64,000 bases of DNA from AP-15 sp963712825 (GTDB taxonomy: Bacteria; Pseudomonadota; Alphaproteobacteria; ATCC43930; CGMCC-115725), in contig CAVQJP010000020.1 in the NCBI GenBank assembly GCA_963712825.1, forward strand, positions 15,441-79,440, read 5' to 3'. The notes beneath the pieces are model-generated. The model saw only the letters and a program-made list of their open reading frames with translations, was not told where the DNA came from and made no database searches. Of this stretch, positions 46,256-54,101 are shown one piece after another. The position numbers were made by a program, and so were the translations under genes. Numbering within the stretch: the first letter of the stretch is position 1; each line of letters starts with the position of its first letter.

Positions 46256-46681
46256 ATGGTCTCCTCGCAATCGGCCTCGAACCCGCCGCTGGTCCTCGTC
46301 GCCGCCGTTGTGCTGGTCGACGCCGACGGCCGCGTCCTGCTGGCGCAGCGCCCGGCGGGCAAGGCAATGGCCGGGCTGTGGGAGTTTCCGGGCGGCAAGG
46401 TCGACCCCGGCGAGACCCCCGAGGCGGCGCTGATCCGCGAACTCGCCGAGGAGCTCGGCATCGACGTCGCGGCGAGCTGTCTTGCCCCCTTCACCTTCGC
46501 CTCGCACGCCTACCCCGATTTTCACCTGCTGATGCCGCTTTACGTGTGCCGCAAATGGACCGGCATCCCGACCCCGCGCGAAGGCCAGCACCTCTCCTGG
46601 GTCCGCCCCGCCCGTCTCGCCGACTACCCGATGCCCCCCGCCGACAAACCCCTCCTCGCCATGCTCCGCGATTTGTTGTAG
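46256..46681 (+). CDS. mutT: MutT-type NUDIX pyrophosphohydrolase
   Basis: 141 residues. The Nudix box GGKVDPGETPEAALIRELAE-ELG is complete, and the C-terminal FHLLMPLYVCRKWTG fits 8-oxo-dGTP diphosphatase MutT. It removes oxidised dGTP from the pool. ATG 46256 is the start; earlier in-frame starts lie inside argJ. It reads towards the CRISPR array, whose first repeat is 129 bases past the stop. Confidence 0.93.
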   Translation: MVSSQSASNPPLVLVAAVVLVDADGRVLLAQRPAGKAMAGLWEFPGGKVDPGETPEAALIRELAEELGIDVAASCLAPFTFASHAYPDFHLLMPLYVCRKWTGIPTPREGQHLSWVRPARLADYPMPPADKPLLAMLRDLL

Positions 46682-46765
46682 CAAAAACTCATGTTACCGT
46701 CGTACCTGCCGGTGCCCGTGGGCGTCTGCCCGAATCATCGCGTTGGCAGCAGACAAGCGAAGCGC

Positions 46766-46806
46766 AGCGGCGGGTGACAGCCCCCTGCGGGCTGTCACCC
46801 GCCGCT
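46766..46806. repeat. perfect 18-bp inverted repeat next to the first CRISPR repeat
   Basis: Arms 46766-46783 and 46789-46806 are exact reverse complements around a five-base loop (CCTGC), and only three bases separate the dyad from repeat 1. No T-run follows, so it is not a typical intrinsic terminator. It may stop or fold read-through from mutT, or act as the array boundary in the place where a leader would be expected. Confidence 0.9.
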
Positions 46807-46809
46807 CGC

Positions 46810-48055
46810 GTTGCGGTTGGCCCTCAATCACCAGACCGCTATAGTGCTGTCGCCGTCCTGATGCAACTTCGCCGACGTTGCGGTTGGCCCTCAATCACCA
46901 GACCGCTATAGTTGACGATCTCATCACGACGTGCGGTGACTGGTTGCGGTTGGCCCTCAATCACCAGACCGCTATAGTTACGGCCCTGCGCACGGACGCG
47001 CTCCAAGCTGTTGCGGTTGGCCCTCAATCACCAGACCGCTATAGTCAGCTCGACAACTTGGACGTTCGCTATGCAGTTGCGGTTGGCCCTCAATCACCAG
47101 ACCGCTATAGTAATGCCCAGATGGCTACGATGTGGCCCTTATGCAGTTGCGGTTGGCCCTCAATCACCAGACCGCTATAGTGGCGACTGGCATTGACGCC
47201 ATCCGGTTGCGGTTGGCCCTCAATCACCAGACCGCTATAGTCGCGGCATGCGCACGCCACGTCGTTGCGGTTGGCCCTCAATCACCAGACCGCTATAGTC
47301 TGCGCCATGACGGTGCTGCACGGCGCAGTTGCGGTTGGCCCTCAATCACCAGACCGCTATAGTGCGTCGACTAGCATTGACGCTCGCTGCCGCGATGTTG
47401 CGGTTGGCCCTCAATCACCAGACCGCTATAGTGATGCGCGACATCGTCGAACGCATCGCGGTTGCGGTTGGCCCTCAATCACCAGACCGCTATAGTGATG
47501 CACGGCGCGACCAGTCGACGCCTGCGGTTGCGGTTGGCCCTCAATCACCAGACCGCTATAGTCGTCGACACCGACGCTGACCGTCGACGCGTTGCGGTTG
47601 GCCCTCAATCACCAGACCGCTATAGTGCGCTCGCAACGTCACGCTCGGCCGTGTTGCGGTTGGCCCTCAATCACCAGACCGCTATAGTGGCCATCGGCAT
47701 CGTCGTTGCGGTTGGCCCTCAATCACCAGACCGCTATAGTGCGTCACGTCGGACCGTCGTTGCGGTTGGCCCTCAATCACCAGACCGCTATAGTGCGTCG
47801 AGCGACGCTGCAGCGATCGCGTTGCGGTTGGCCCTCAATCACCAGACCGCTATAGTCGCGTCATGCACGCGGCATCGCGCGACGCTCGTTGCGGTTGGCC
47901 CTCAATCACCAGACCGCTATAGTCGGCGTCGACAGCATCGGCGATCCGTCGCTGTTGCGGTTGGCCCTCAATCACCAGACCGCTATAGTCGATTGCTCGC
48001 GGCATGACCGCGGCCGCTAGTTGCGGTTGGCCCTCAATCACCAGACCGCTATAGT
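46810..48055 (+). CRISPR. type II-C CRISPR array, 20 identical 36-bp repeats, 19 irregular spacers
   Basis: The repeat starts GTTGCGGTTGG and ends CCGCTATAGT; all 20 copies are identical by eye. In order, spacer lengths are 31, 30, 31, 30, 34, 24, 22, 28, 33, 28, 30, 28, 26, 16, 18, 26, 31, 30 and 30 nt. Spacers 6-19 are CpG-rich and contain many internal inverted repeats. The sense strand is plus, judged from the tracrRNA anti-repeat at 55625-55647, the GTTG start typical of II-C repeats, and the terminator at 48068. The array therefore reads towards cas2. Confidence 0.98.
46817..46845 (+). promoter_or_regulatory. sigma70-like promoter inside each CRISPR repeat (first copy shown)
   Basis: Repeat positions 8-13 read TTGGCC and 31-36 read TATAGT, with exactly 17 bases between. 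This puts a start site about seven bases into each spacer. Neisseria type II-C arrays use the same strategy, with a promoter at the repeat end producing separate crRNAs. The same pair recurs in all 20 repeats. Confidence 0.7.
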
Positions 48056-48067
48056 CCATCCTGCATC

Positions 48068-48095
48068 AAGGCCCTGAAATCAGGGCCTTTTCTTT
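48068..48095 (+). terminator. intrinsic terminator after the array
   Basis: AAGGCCCTG (48068-48076) pairs with CAGGGCCTT (48081-48089) around AAAT, followed by TTCTTT. It faces plus-strand transcripts leaving the array. It lies between the array end and the cas2 stop (48130), so the two convergent units meet here. Confidence 0.88.
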
Positions 48096-48129
48096 GTCGC
48101 CAAGCGGCTCGGAACGATGTTTCGGCCGG

Positions 48130-48486
48130 TCAAAACAGCGCCAATTGGTCCGGCATTCTCGATCGTGGTTCACGCTTTCGTCCACGATAGGTGCGGATGT
48201 TCTCGTATTGCTTGTCGGTGATGGTGACAATGTGCACCTTCCCCGCGGCCGGCATCTGTGATTCGATTTGGCGCGCCAAGGCGTCGCCCTGCTCCTTTCC
48301 GGCGCAAAACTTCAAATACACCGAATACTGGCTCATCTCGAAGCCGAGATCGAGCAGGTCCTTGCGGAACCGCGTCGCCGCCTTGCGCTCGCTTCGGGTT
48401 CCGACAGGCAGGTCAAACAAAACGAACATCCACATGATTCGATAGCCGCTGAGGGCGCCCGGTAGGGTGGGGCGCTTGTCCTGCAC
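48130..48486 (-). CDS. cas2: CRISPR-associated endonuclease Cas2
   Basis: 118 residues as an open frame; an internal ATG at 48435 (MWMFVLFDLPVGT) would give the commoner size of about 101. FVLFDLPVGT carries the conserved Asp at the end of strand 1, and GKVHIVTITDKQYENI is the later core. Cas2 bridges two Cas1 dimers in spacer acquisition. It follows cas1 closely on the minus strand. Confidence 0.96.
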   Translation of the reverse strand: MQDKRPTLPGALSGYRIMWMFVLFDLPVGTRSERKAATRFRKDLLDLGFEMSQYSVYLKFCAGKEQGDALARQIESQMPAAGKVHIVTITDKQYENIRTYRGRKREPRSRMPDQLALF

Positions 48487-48524
48487 CGCCGGTGTCTGCC
48501 AGCTTCGGTAAGCTCAGGCCTAAA

Positions 48525-49424
48525 TCAGGCTTCGAGCGGCAGCGCGGCATTCGGCAAGTCGAGCCGGCTCGCCTCCCCGGCAAAGGCGCGGGCCAGCGAG
48601 TGCGCCAGCCGCTCCGCGCAAAGCAACAGCGGGCTCATCCCGATGGGGGTCGGCAGATCGAGGACCATGACGCGGGCGAGCACCACCTTCGCCGCCGGAT
48701 CGACCTCGACGGCGCCGAGGCTGATCAGGCGGCGTACTTCGCGGTCGACGACGGGCCGAAACGGCTCCATTAGATCATCGACCAGCACCATCGGATTGGA
48801 CCGGTTGGAATGCATCAGCCCAAAGCCCGGATGCAGCCCCGCCGCCATCACCGCCCGCGCCACCCCGGCGCGCAGCACGGCGTAGCCGTAATTCAATAGA
48901 CCATTGACTCCCTTGGCGTTCTTGTCGCGGTGAAAATCCCGGCCGAGCAACAGCGGCCAATAGCGCCGCGCCGCCTCCGCCTCGACATTGGCTGGGTCGC
49001 CCGACCGCACCTTGCGCGACAGCAGGTAAAACCCGCCGCTAGGCGCGCCGACCGCCGCCAGCGTCGCGCCCTGCGCCAGAATCTTGGCGCGCACGAGCTG
49101 CGCCCACAGCCTCTTTTTCAACGGTAGGCTGGCGGCTACCTGGTCGTTCATCCGCCCGGTCTGGACGTGGTGCGCATCAACCGGCCAGACAATCGCCGCC
49201 GGCATGTGGTTGGCCCCGCACAGCACGACCGGCACGCCGCGCCGCGACAGCTCGACCAGCGCATTGTTGGTGTAGCCGAGGCCGTGGGCGTTCGCGACCA
49301 CCGCCGCGATTTCGTCCATCGCGATCCGGCCGATCTCCGCGCCGCCGTCGGCGATCACCAGAAAGCCGCGATAGACCGAGAGATGCCGCCCGTCGGTGGC
49401 GATTTCGACAACGCGCCCGACCAC
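48525..49424 (-). CDS. cas1: CRISPR-associated integrase Cas1
   Basis: 299 residues. The metal-binding Glu is in NVEAEAARRYWPLLLG, the His in LHPGFGLMHSNR, and the acidic pair in LVDDLMEPFRPVV. Cas1 inserts spacers at the leader-proximal repeat. No key residue is lost, so the irregular spacer lengths of the array are not explained by an obvious Cas1 defect. It starts 12 bases after the cas9 stop. Confidence 0.97.
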   Translation of the reverse strand: MVGRVVEIATDGRHLSVYRGFLVIADGGAEIGRIAMDEIAAVVANAHGLGYTNNALVELSRRGVPVVLCGANHMPAAIVWPVDAHHVQTGRMNDQVAASLPLKKRLWAQLVRAKILAQGATLAAVGAPSGGFYLLSRKVRSGDPANVEAEAARRYWPLLLGRDFHRDKNAKGVNGLLNYGYAVLRAGVARAVMAAGLHPGFGLMHSNRSNPMVLVDDLMEPFRPVVDREVRRLISLGAVEVDPAAKVVLARVMVLDLPTPIGMSPLLLCAERLAHSLARAFAGEASRLDLPNAALPLEA

Positions 49425-49436
49425 GGCACCCTCGCC

Positions 49437-52400
49437 CTATGATGCCGGCGCCTGTTGCGGCCGCAACCGCCACACCCGGCCGATCTCGTCCACCCGCACC
49501 GCCTCGGCGTGCCACTCCTTCAATTTGTGGTAGTAACCAAAAATCCAACTGAAACCATCCGCTCTGTCGTCGTGCCGCTTCTGCAAGGAGCCACTTTCAT
49601 TGTTCTCGGCCAGACGCAGCCGTTTGGCCGAAGGCTCCAATCGCTCCACGGTCGCTAATTTTGTCTTACCTTCATGATCTATTCGGACAAAATCGCCCTT
49701 GAACACCCGCATGATCAATCTGGCGCCAGGAAAATCGCTTGGCCACTGACACCCGATCTTTCCCTGATTCGCCTGGAAGATTGTGACGGGTTCACCTCGC
49801 CATTCGCCGTCGCAAGTCTCAAAGATTTCCAAGAACGCGTTCTTTCCGGCACTGTAGGATTTATAGGGGTGGCCGGTGTTGTCCCGCACCGCTACCAGAT
49901 ATTCCGGCTTCTCCGGCTTTACCAGCCGCACATGCCGAACGCCGCCGGGCAAGCCCGGGATGTCGCTGCGGCCGGCAAAAGACTGCAGCGCCGACTTCAA
50001 ATCCCGGCCTGCCGCCTTTTCGCTCTCGACATGCGCCTTGACCAGGTCACGCAGCCGGCGGTCGCGTATCTGCTCGATCCCCTTCTCGTTCAGCGACCCG
50101 AAATTCTTGCGGTAAACGAGATTGGCCCCCTCCTTTTCCGGGTTCTTGACCGAGCCATACGCGGTGTCCTCGTGCAGCCGCCCCGATGTTTTCCGCATCG
50201 CAGGGTTCGCGCCGGTCTCCGATCTCAGTCCGTGGTCGGGCTTGTGCGACACGGTCATCGCCTTGAGCCTTGCATCGAGGTCATCGCGCAGGCTCGGCCA
50301 GGGCAGGGGCACCTCGATCCGCTCGCGCTCCTCGTCATAGGCGCTCGCCATGCGCTGGAGCAGCGAACGGTCGGTCAATGCCGCCACCATTGCATCGATC
50401 GCGTGGTGGCGATGGTCCTTGCGGTTCTTCGCGTCGCTGTAATTGTGGTCCGGCAGCAAGGTGTTCAGCCCCCATTTGCCGCGGATCATCGCGGTGAGCT
50501 TGCCGGGCAACACCCAGATCTTGTTGGGGGCCGTCACCGCGGCGAGGTATTGCTTGGCCGAGCGGGCAAGCCAGCCGGTTTCGTTCAATTGCCGCGCCTG
50601 AAATCCGCCCATCGCCTCAAACCGCTCGATCGCGTCGGGCTGAAACCGCCAGCGCTTGTTCCGCGGCAGTCCGGCGGCGCGCGCCGAAATCTGCTCCCAA
50701 TCATAAGGATGCCCGTTGATCATCGGGTTGCCGCCGAAAGCTGCGAAAGGCGTCTGTTTACGCTTGGCGCGGTTGGCGTGGCGCAGGCACACGATCTTGT
50801 TCGCCGCACTGTCGTCCCAGCTCTGCTGGAATGGGATCAGATGGTCAATGTCGACCTCCTCCGACAACAAGCGGGCGATCGAGATCTTCTCCCCCGTATA
50901 AGGGCAGCAGCGATCGAGTGGGTCGCGCGGGTTCAATTCCTCCCACAACCGCATCTTTAGGAGATTTCGCGCGTTGACCTGCTGCGCGAGCTTGACGAGT
51001 TCGGCACGCCGCGCCTCGTTGCGGCGCTGGTTGCCGGCCTGCTCCTTCTCTATTTCCGTCACCTGCCGCGGCGACAATTTGAAATCGCGGGTCATCTCGA
51101 CGACGATCTCGCCGGGCGGGCCGTATTGCCGGATCAGCGCGTTGACGACGCGGCGCAATTGCCCGAGCCCGATATGCACGGTCGGGTTCGGAAACCGCCC
51201 CCAGCGCTTCTCCTTGCCATCATGCGGATCGCCGGAGCCAAGCACGTCGTCCGGCAGCCATTCTCCGTAATACGGCAGATAGCCGTTTAGCGACATTTCA
51301 CCGGTGGGGAGCTGCGCATGATCGTAGCCTGCCGCCTTTGCGGCATCGGGATAGCTTTTCCCGGCCTCCATAAACGGCAGGATCTTCCGGATCGCGCGCA
51401 GGCCGAGCCGGCAGTGCCCGTCGGGTAGAAAAGCGTTAGCCGCTCGATGTGCCGCTTCCCGATCGAGCCCCGCCTCTGCCGTCAGCCAGGCGGCCATCCG
51501 CCCCTCGTCTTCCTCGGCCAGCAGCCGCTCGACGATCTCGATCTGCCGTGGCAACGGAAGACCCCGCCACGCCTTGCCGAACAACGCCTTGTGCGAGAGC
51601 TTTGCCGCGGTCTCGTCGCCGTTCAGCTCGCGCCGCTTGTCGCTTTCGAAGTTGAGCCGGGCGTCCGACGGCAATTTCAGCAGGCTGAGTGTTTTGGCGA
51701 ATGACACCTTGCTGTTTTGAATGAGCGCCAGCGCGATCTTGTCGCCTTCCTCCTTGGTCAGCCGCCGCGATTTTCGCCCCGCATCCTCGACCGCGAGGTT
51801 GCGCACCTCCTGCCAGATGCGAAAGCGCTGCGCCAGCGGGTGCGCCCACGGGCAGCGAAAACCGTCGGCGTCGTTATTGTCATGCGCCGGATCGAGCGCG
51901 CATTTCCCGACCGGCGGCTGCGTTAGCCGTCTTTGATAGAATATGCCGTTGATGTCCTCCGCGATCGCCGCGCGCGCCTCCGGCGTCATTGCCGGATGGA
52001 ATACCTCCTGCTTGTCCCAGATCGCGTCGAACTCGGCCCGGACCATCTGCCGGGTCGGATAAAAATCGTACTCCGCCTTTCCCTCGGCGCTGCGGTTGCG
52101 CGCGCGGACGAATTCGCGCTTCTGGTGCCGTCCATGCAGAAACTCGCCGAGCGTCCGGGCGCCCGTCGCTTGCATCGCCGCTTCGAGCTTGCCGGCTGCC
52201 TCTTTGATCGCCCCGGTTTCGCTGTCTTCCTTCTCGGTCTTGCGGTTGGACAAAAAGCCGCGCCGCTGGTTCAGGTGAAACAATGCGCGCCCGACATGAT
52301 GCGCCGGCAACGCTTCGTCGAGCGCCCGCGCGCGCAACTCGAACGGGTCGAGCTGTTCCAGCTTTTTGCGTTCCGCCATACCCGCCGGCATCAGCCCGTG

Positions 52401-52655
52401 CGCGACGAGCAAGCCCATGACGTTTGTCCGGCGCTTCAGGTAACGGTCGCGCCGCCGCCGCGACCCGCGCGCGACCCGCCGGGTCACCGCGTTCGAGCTC
52501 TTGGACTGCGGGTCGCGCCCGTCCGGATATATGCGCACGCCGCCCAGTCCCAACCCGACCGGCCGGCCCTCGCCGTCGAGCCGCACCACGAACCAGCCGA
52601 GCGAATTCGACCCGACATCGAGCCCGAGCCGGTAAGGGTATTTGTCTCCTGCCAT
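49437..52655 (-). CDS. cas9: type II-C Cas9 nuclease
   Basis: 1072 residues, in the compact II-C range. RuvC-I is LGLDVGSNSLGW (Asp13), then an Arg-rich bridge helix (RRVARGSRRRRDRYLKRR). RuvC-II is EIVVEMTRDF, HNH is VDIDHLIPFQQSWDDSAANK with later NRAKRKQTP, and RuvC-III is HHAIDAMVAAL. All catalytic residues are present. ATG 52655 has AGGACAGGAG just before it. Sixteen bases upstream the sequence changes into an IS1595-family element, so the original promoter has been displaced. Confidence 0.98.
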   Translation of the reverse strand: MAGDKYPYRLGLDVGSNSLGWFVVRLDGEGRPVGLGLGGVRIYPDGRDPQSKSSNAVTRRVARGSRRRRDRYLKRRTNVMGLLVAHGLMPAGMAERKKLEQLDPFELRARALDEALPAHHVGRALFHLNQRRGFLSNRKTEKEDSETGAIKEAAGKLEAAMQATGARTLGEFLHGRHQKREFVRARNRSAEGKAEYDFYPTRQMVRAEFDAIWDKQEVFHPAMTPEARAAIAEDINGIFYQRRLTQPPVGKCALDPAHDNNDADGFRCPWAHPLAQRFRIWQEVRNLAVEDAGRKSRRLTKEEGDKIALALIQNSKVSFAKTLSLLKLPSDARLNFESDKRRELNGDETAAKLSHKALFGKAWRGLPLPRQIEIVERLLAEEDEGRMAAWLTAEAGLDREAAHRAANAFLPDGHCRLGLRAIRKILPFMEAGKSYPDAAKAAGYDHAQLPTGEMSLNGYLPYYGEWLPDDVLGSGDPHDGKEKRWGRFPNPTVHIGLGQLRRVVNALIRQYGPPGEIVVEMTRDFKLSPRQVTEIEKEQAGNQRRNEARRAELVKLAQQVNARNLLKMRLWEELNPRDPLDRCCPYTGEKISIARLLSEEVDIDHLIPFQQSWDDSAANKIVCLRHANRAKRKQTPFAAFGGNPMINGHPYDWEQISARAAGLPRNKRWRFQPDAIERFEAMGGFQARQLNETGWLARSAKQYLAAVTAPNKIWVLPGKLTAMIRGKWGLNTLLPDHNYSDAKNRKDHRHHAIDAMVAALTDRSLLQRMASAYDEERERIEVPLPWPSLRDDLDARLKAMTVSHKPDHGLRSETGANPAMRKTSGRLHEDTAYGSVKNPEKEGANLVYRKNFGSLNEKGIEQIRDRRLRDLVKAHVESEKAAGRDLKSALQSFAGRSDIPGLPGGVRHVRLVKPEKPEYLVAVRDNTGHPYKSYSAGKNAFLEIFETCDGEWRGEPVTIFQANQGKIGCQWPSDFPGARLIMRVFKGDFVRIDHEGKTKLATVERLEPSAKRLRLAENNESGSLQKRHDDRADGFSWIFGYYHKLKEWHAEAVRVDEIGRVWRLRPQQAPAS

Positions 52656-52663
52656 CTCCTGTC

Positions 52664-52694
52664 CTATTTTTGGGAATTATCCCTTTGACATAGG
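52664..52694. repeat. left end of the IS1595 element: target duplication and inverted repeat
   Basis: CTATTTTT (52664-52671) is repeated at 55106-55113. The 23 bases at 52672-52694 (GGGAATTATCCC then TTTGACATAGG) are the exact reverse complement of 55083-55105. TTGACA at 52685-52690 with TAGTGT at 52707-52712 could drive the cargo genes. Read outward, GATAAT (52681-52676) is a -10-like word that would start transcripts just before the cas9 ribosome binding site. Confidence 0.93.
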
Positions 52695-52745
52695 CAATAC
52701 AAGATGTAGTGTGTCGGCGACAGGCCGGCGCAAGGCGGGTGCGCG

Positions 52746-53006
52746 ATGAGCGCCCCGCCAAAAACTGCGGACTTGGTTGAAGCATTGCGAGTGATCGTTC
52801 TTCGTGGGAGCGTAGCCGATGGGGAACTTGTCGAGAGTTTGGAGCGCTACGGATGGGTGAAAAAACCTCACATGCGGAACGGACGCGCTCGCATCATACT
52901 CACTTCTCTCGGTCATCATGTCTTGGCAGAGGACGGCGCATCTGCCATGCGAGAGATATTTGAATGGTTAAAAAGCGACGAGGCGGACGCGTTTTTCCAA
53001 GAGTAA
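52746..53006 (+). CDS. passenger protein 1: small helical, possibly winged-helix
   Basis: 86 residues. The pattern ADLVEALRVIVLRGSVADGE, LVESLERYGW and ARIILTSLGHHVLAED resembles a small winged-helix DNA-binding domain, but I cannot name a family. It is 34 bases from a possible promoter that uses the element's left inverted repeat. Next to a nuclease gene it could be a regulator or partner of it. Confidence 0.62.
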   Translation: MSAPPKTADLVEALRVIVLRGSVADGELVESLERYGWVKKPHMRNGRARIILTSLGHHVLAEDGASAMREIFEWLKSDEADAFFQE

Positions 53007-53050
53007 CGATCGAATCAGTGCGGATTTTAAATAGCCTCATTCCATTTCGC

Positions 53051-53893
53051 ATGAGTGAAACAATTACAGCGAGATCGGACAAGTTGGCAATAGCGGTGTT
53101 GACAAAGTTCTTTGGCCCGGACTGGGTACAAGATCATCTTATGACATCTAAGCGCGGGTTTTTGCGATGTGATGACAATACTCCGCGACTCCGAGAAACG
53201 CAGAGAATGCGGAGAATCATGCTGTCGGAAATGCTGTTCAATTTCCAAAAAATAGAAGGATTTGAGACATGTCTTGTCGATCTTTATGCGGGGCAAATTG
53301 AATCTACATATGCCGCATTAGAAATCGGTCGATTGCTTTACACGCAAGCCATCGACCGAGGGTTAGTTTTCAAGTTCGTTACACAGTCGTACGTGAAAAA
53401 AAGAGATTATGATCTTTCAATAACCTTTTCTGATGGCTTCGAAGTAAACGCCGAAACAAAATGCAAATTAGAGGAAACCAGAATTAAGCTACGAACCATC
53501 GAACAGTCATTCAGCGCGGCTAAAGCACAATTGCCTGAAAATGTACCAGGCATTGTGTTTGTGAAGGTACCCCGAATGTGGATCGAAAATGAAGGTTTTG
53601 CTGATGACATGCTTCATCTGGCTGATCGCTTCCTGGCGCGCTCACCGTCAATAATATCCGTGAAATATTATACAGTGCGGGTAGTGCAGGAAAAAGATCA
53701 TCGTGGCGAAACTGTCGGTGAGGTGATGGGCGTTCAGGAGCGCTTGAATCCTAATCATTGTTTCCTACAATTCGCCGGGAGAGAGTGGCGGATGTTCCCT
53801 TCGATACCCGAGGCATTACCGCCGCCACGGACCAACTACAGCGGGATGCCGAGCAAATGGCAGCATCTAATCGTTCGAGATACACACCTATGA
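53051..53893 (+). CDS. passenger protein 2: putative PD-(D/E)XK nuclease
   Basis: 280 residues from ATG 53051 (a start at 52964 would overlap the previous gene). YVKKRDYDLSITFSDGFEVN followed by AETKCK gives the Asp ... Glu-X-Lys order of a PD-(D/E)XK active site on a beta hairpin. Other regions: LAIAVLTKFFGPDWVQDHL near the N-terminus, ENVPGIVFVKVPRMW near the C-terminus. No methyltransferase accompanies it. It may be a defence nuclease or a novel effector; target unknown. GC is far below the chromosome. Confidence 0.62.
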   Translation: MSETITARSDKLAIAVLTKFFGPDWVQDHLMTSKRGFLRCDDNTPRLRETQRMRRIMLSEMLFNFQKIEGFETCLVDLYAGQIESTYAALEIGRLLYTQAIDRGLVFKFVTQSYVKKRDYDLSITFSDGFEVNAETKCKLEETRIKLRTIEQSFSAAKAQLPENVPGIVFVKVPRMWIENEGFADDMLHLADRFLARSPSIISVKYYTVRVVQEKDHRGETVGEVMGVQERLNPNHCFLQFAGREWRMFPSIPEALPPPRTNYSGMPSKWQHLIVRDTHL

Positions 53894-54066
53894 AGCCGGA
53901 GGGAGATGAATATAGCGACGAAGAGGCGACGCGACGCATGAACGAGGCGCTGCGCCGCGCCCTCACGACCCCACCAAAGCCGCAGAAGGAGATGGTCGGC
54001 AAGAGCGGCAAATCGTCGAAACGCGAACCCCCCAAGAAGGACAAGGCGGTCAAAGGCGATCGATGA
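53890..54066 (+). CDS. passenger protein 3: small charged conserved protein
   Basis: 58 residues. MKPEGDEYSDEEATRRMNEA, LRRALTTPPKPQKEM, then a Lys-rich tail. The middle motif (EATRR..EALRRAL.TPP.PQKE) recurs in small alphaproteobacterial proteins found near toxins, but no function is established. ATG 53890 overlaps the nuclease stop by four bases, so it is coupled to it. An antitoxin or immunity role is conceivable, not shown. Confidence 0.62.
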   Translation: MKPEGDEYSDEEATRRMNEALRRALTTPPKPQKEMVGKSGKSSKREPPKKDKAVKGDR

Positions 54067-54101
54067 TTTGCAAGAGTTGGCGAAGGTGCTTGATCTCACG
54101 T

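Noticed and set aside
46766..46806. mutT intrinsic terminator
   Set aside because: The stem is strong but no T-run follows, and the next bases are the CRISPR repeat. Kept as an unexplained dyad.
46878..48007. Open frames through the CRISPR array translating to repeated RLALNHQTAIV and VAVGPQSPDRYS
   Set aside because: They are translations of the CRISPR repeat; spacer lengths not divisible by three break any consistent protein, and there is no start context.
46810..48055. Spacers matching other parts of this window (self-targeting)
   Set aside because: By eye I found no long match between spacers and the rest of the window; a full search was not possible.
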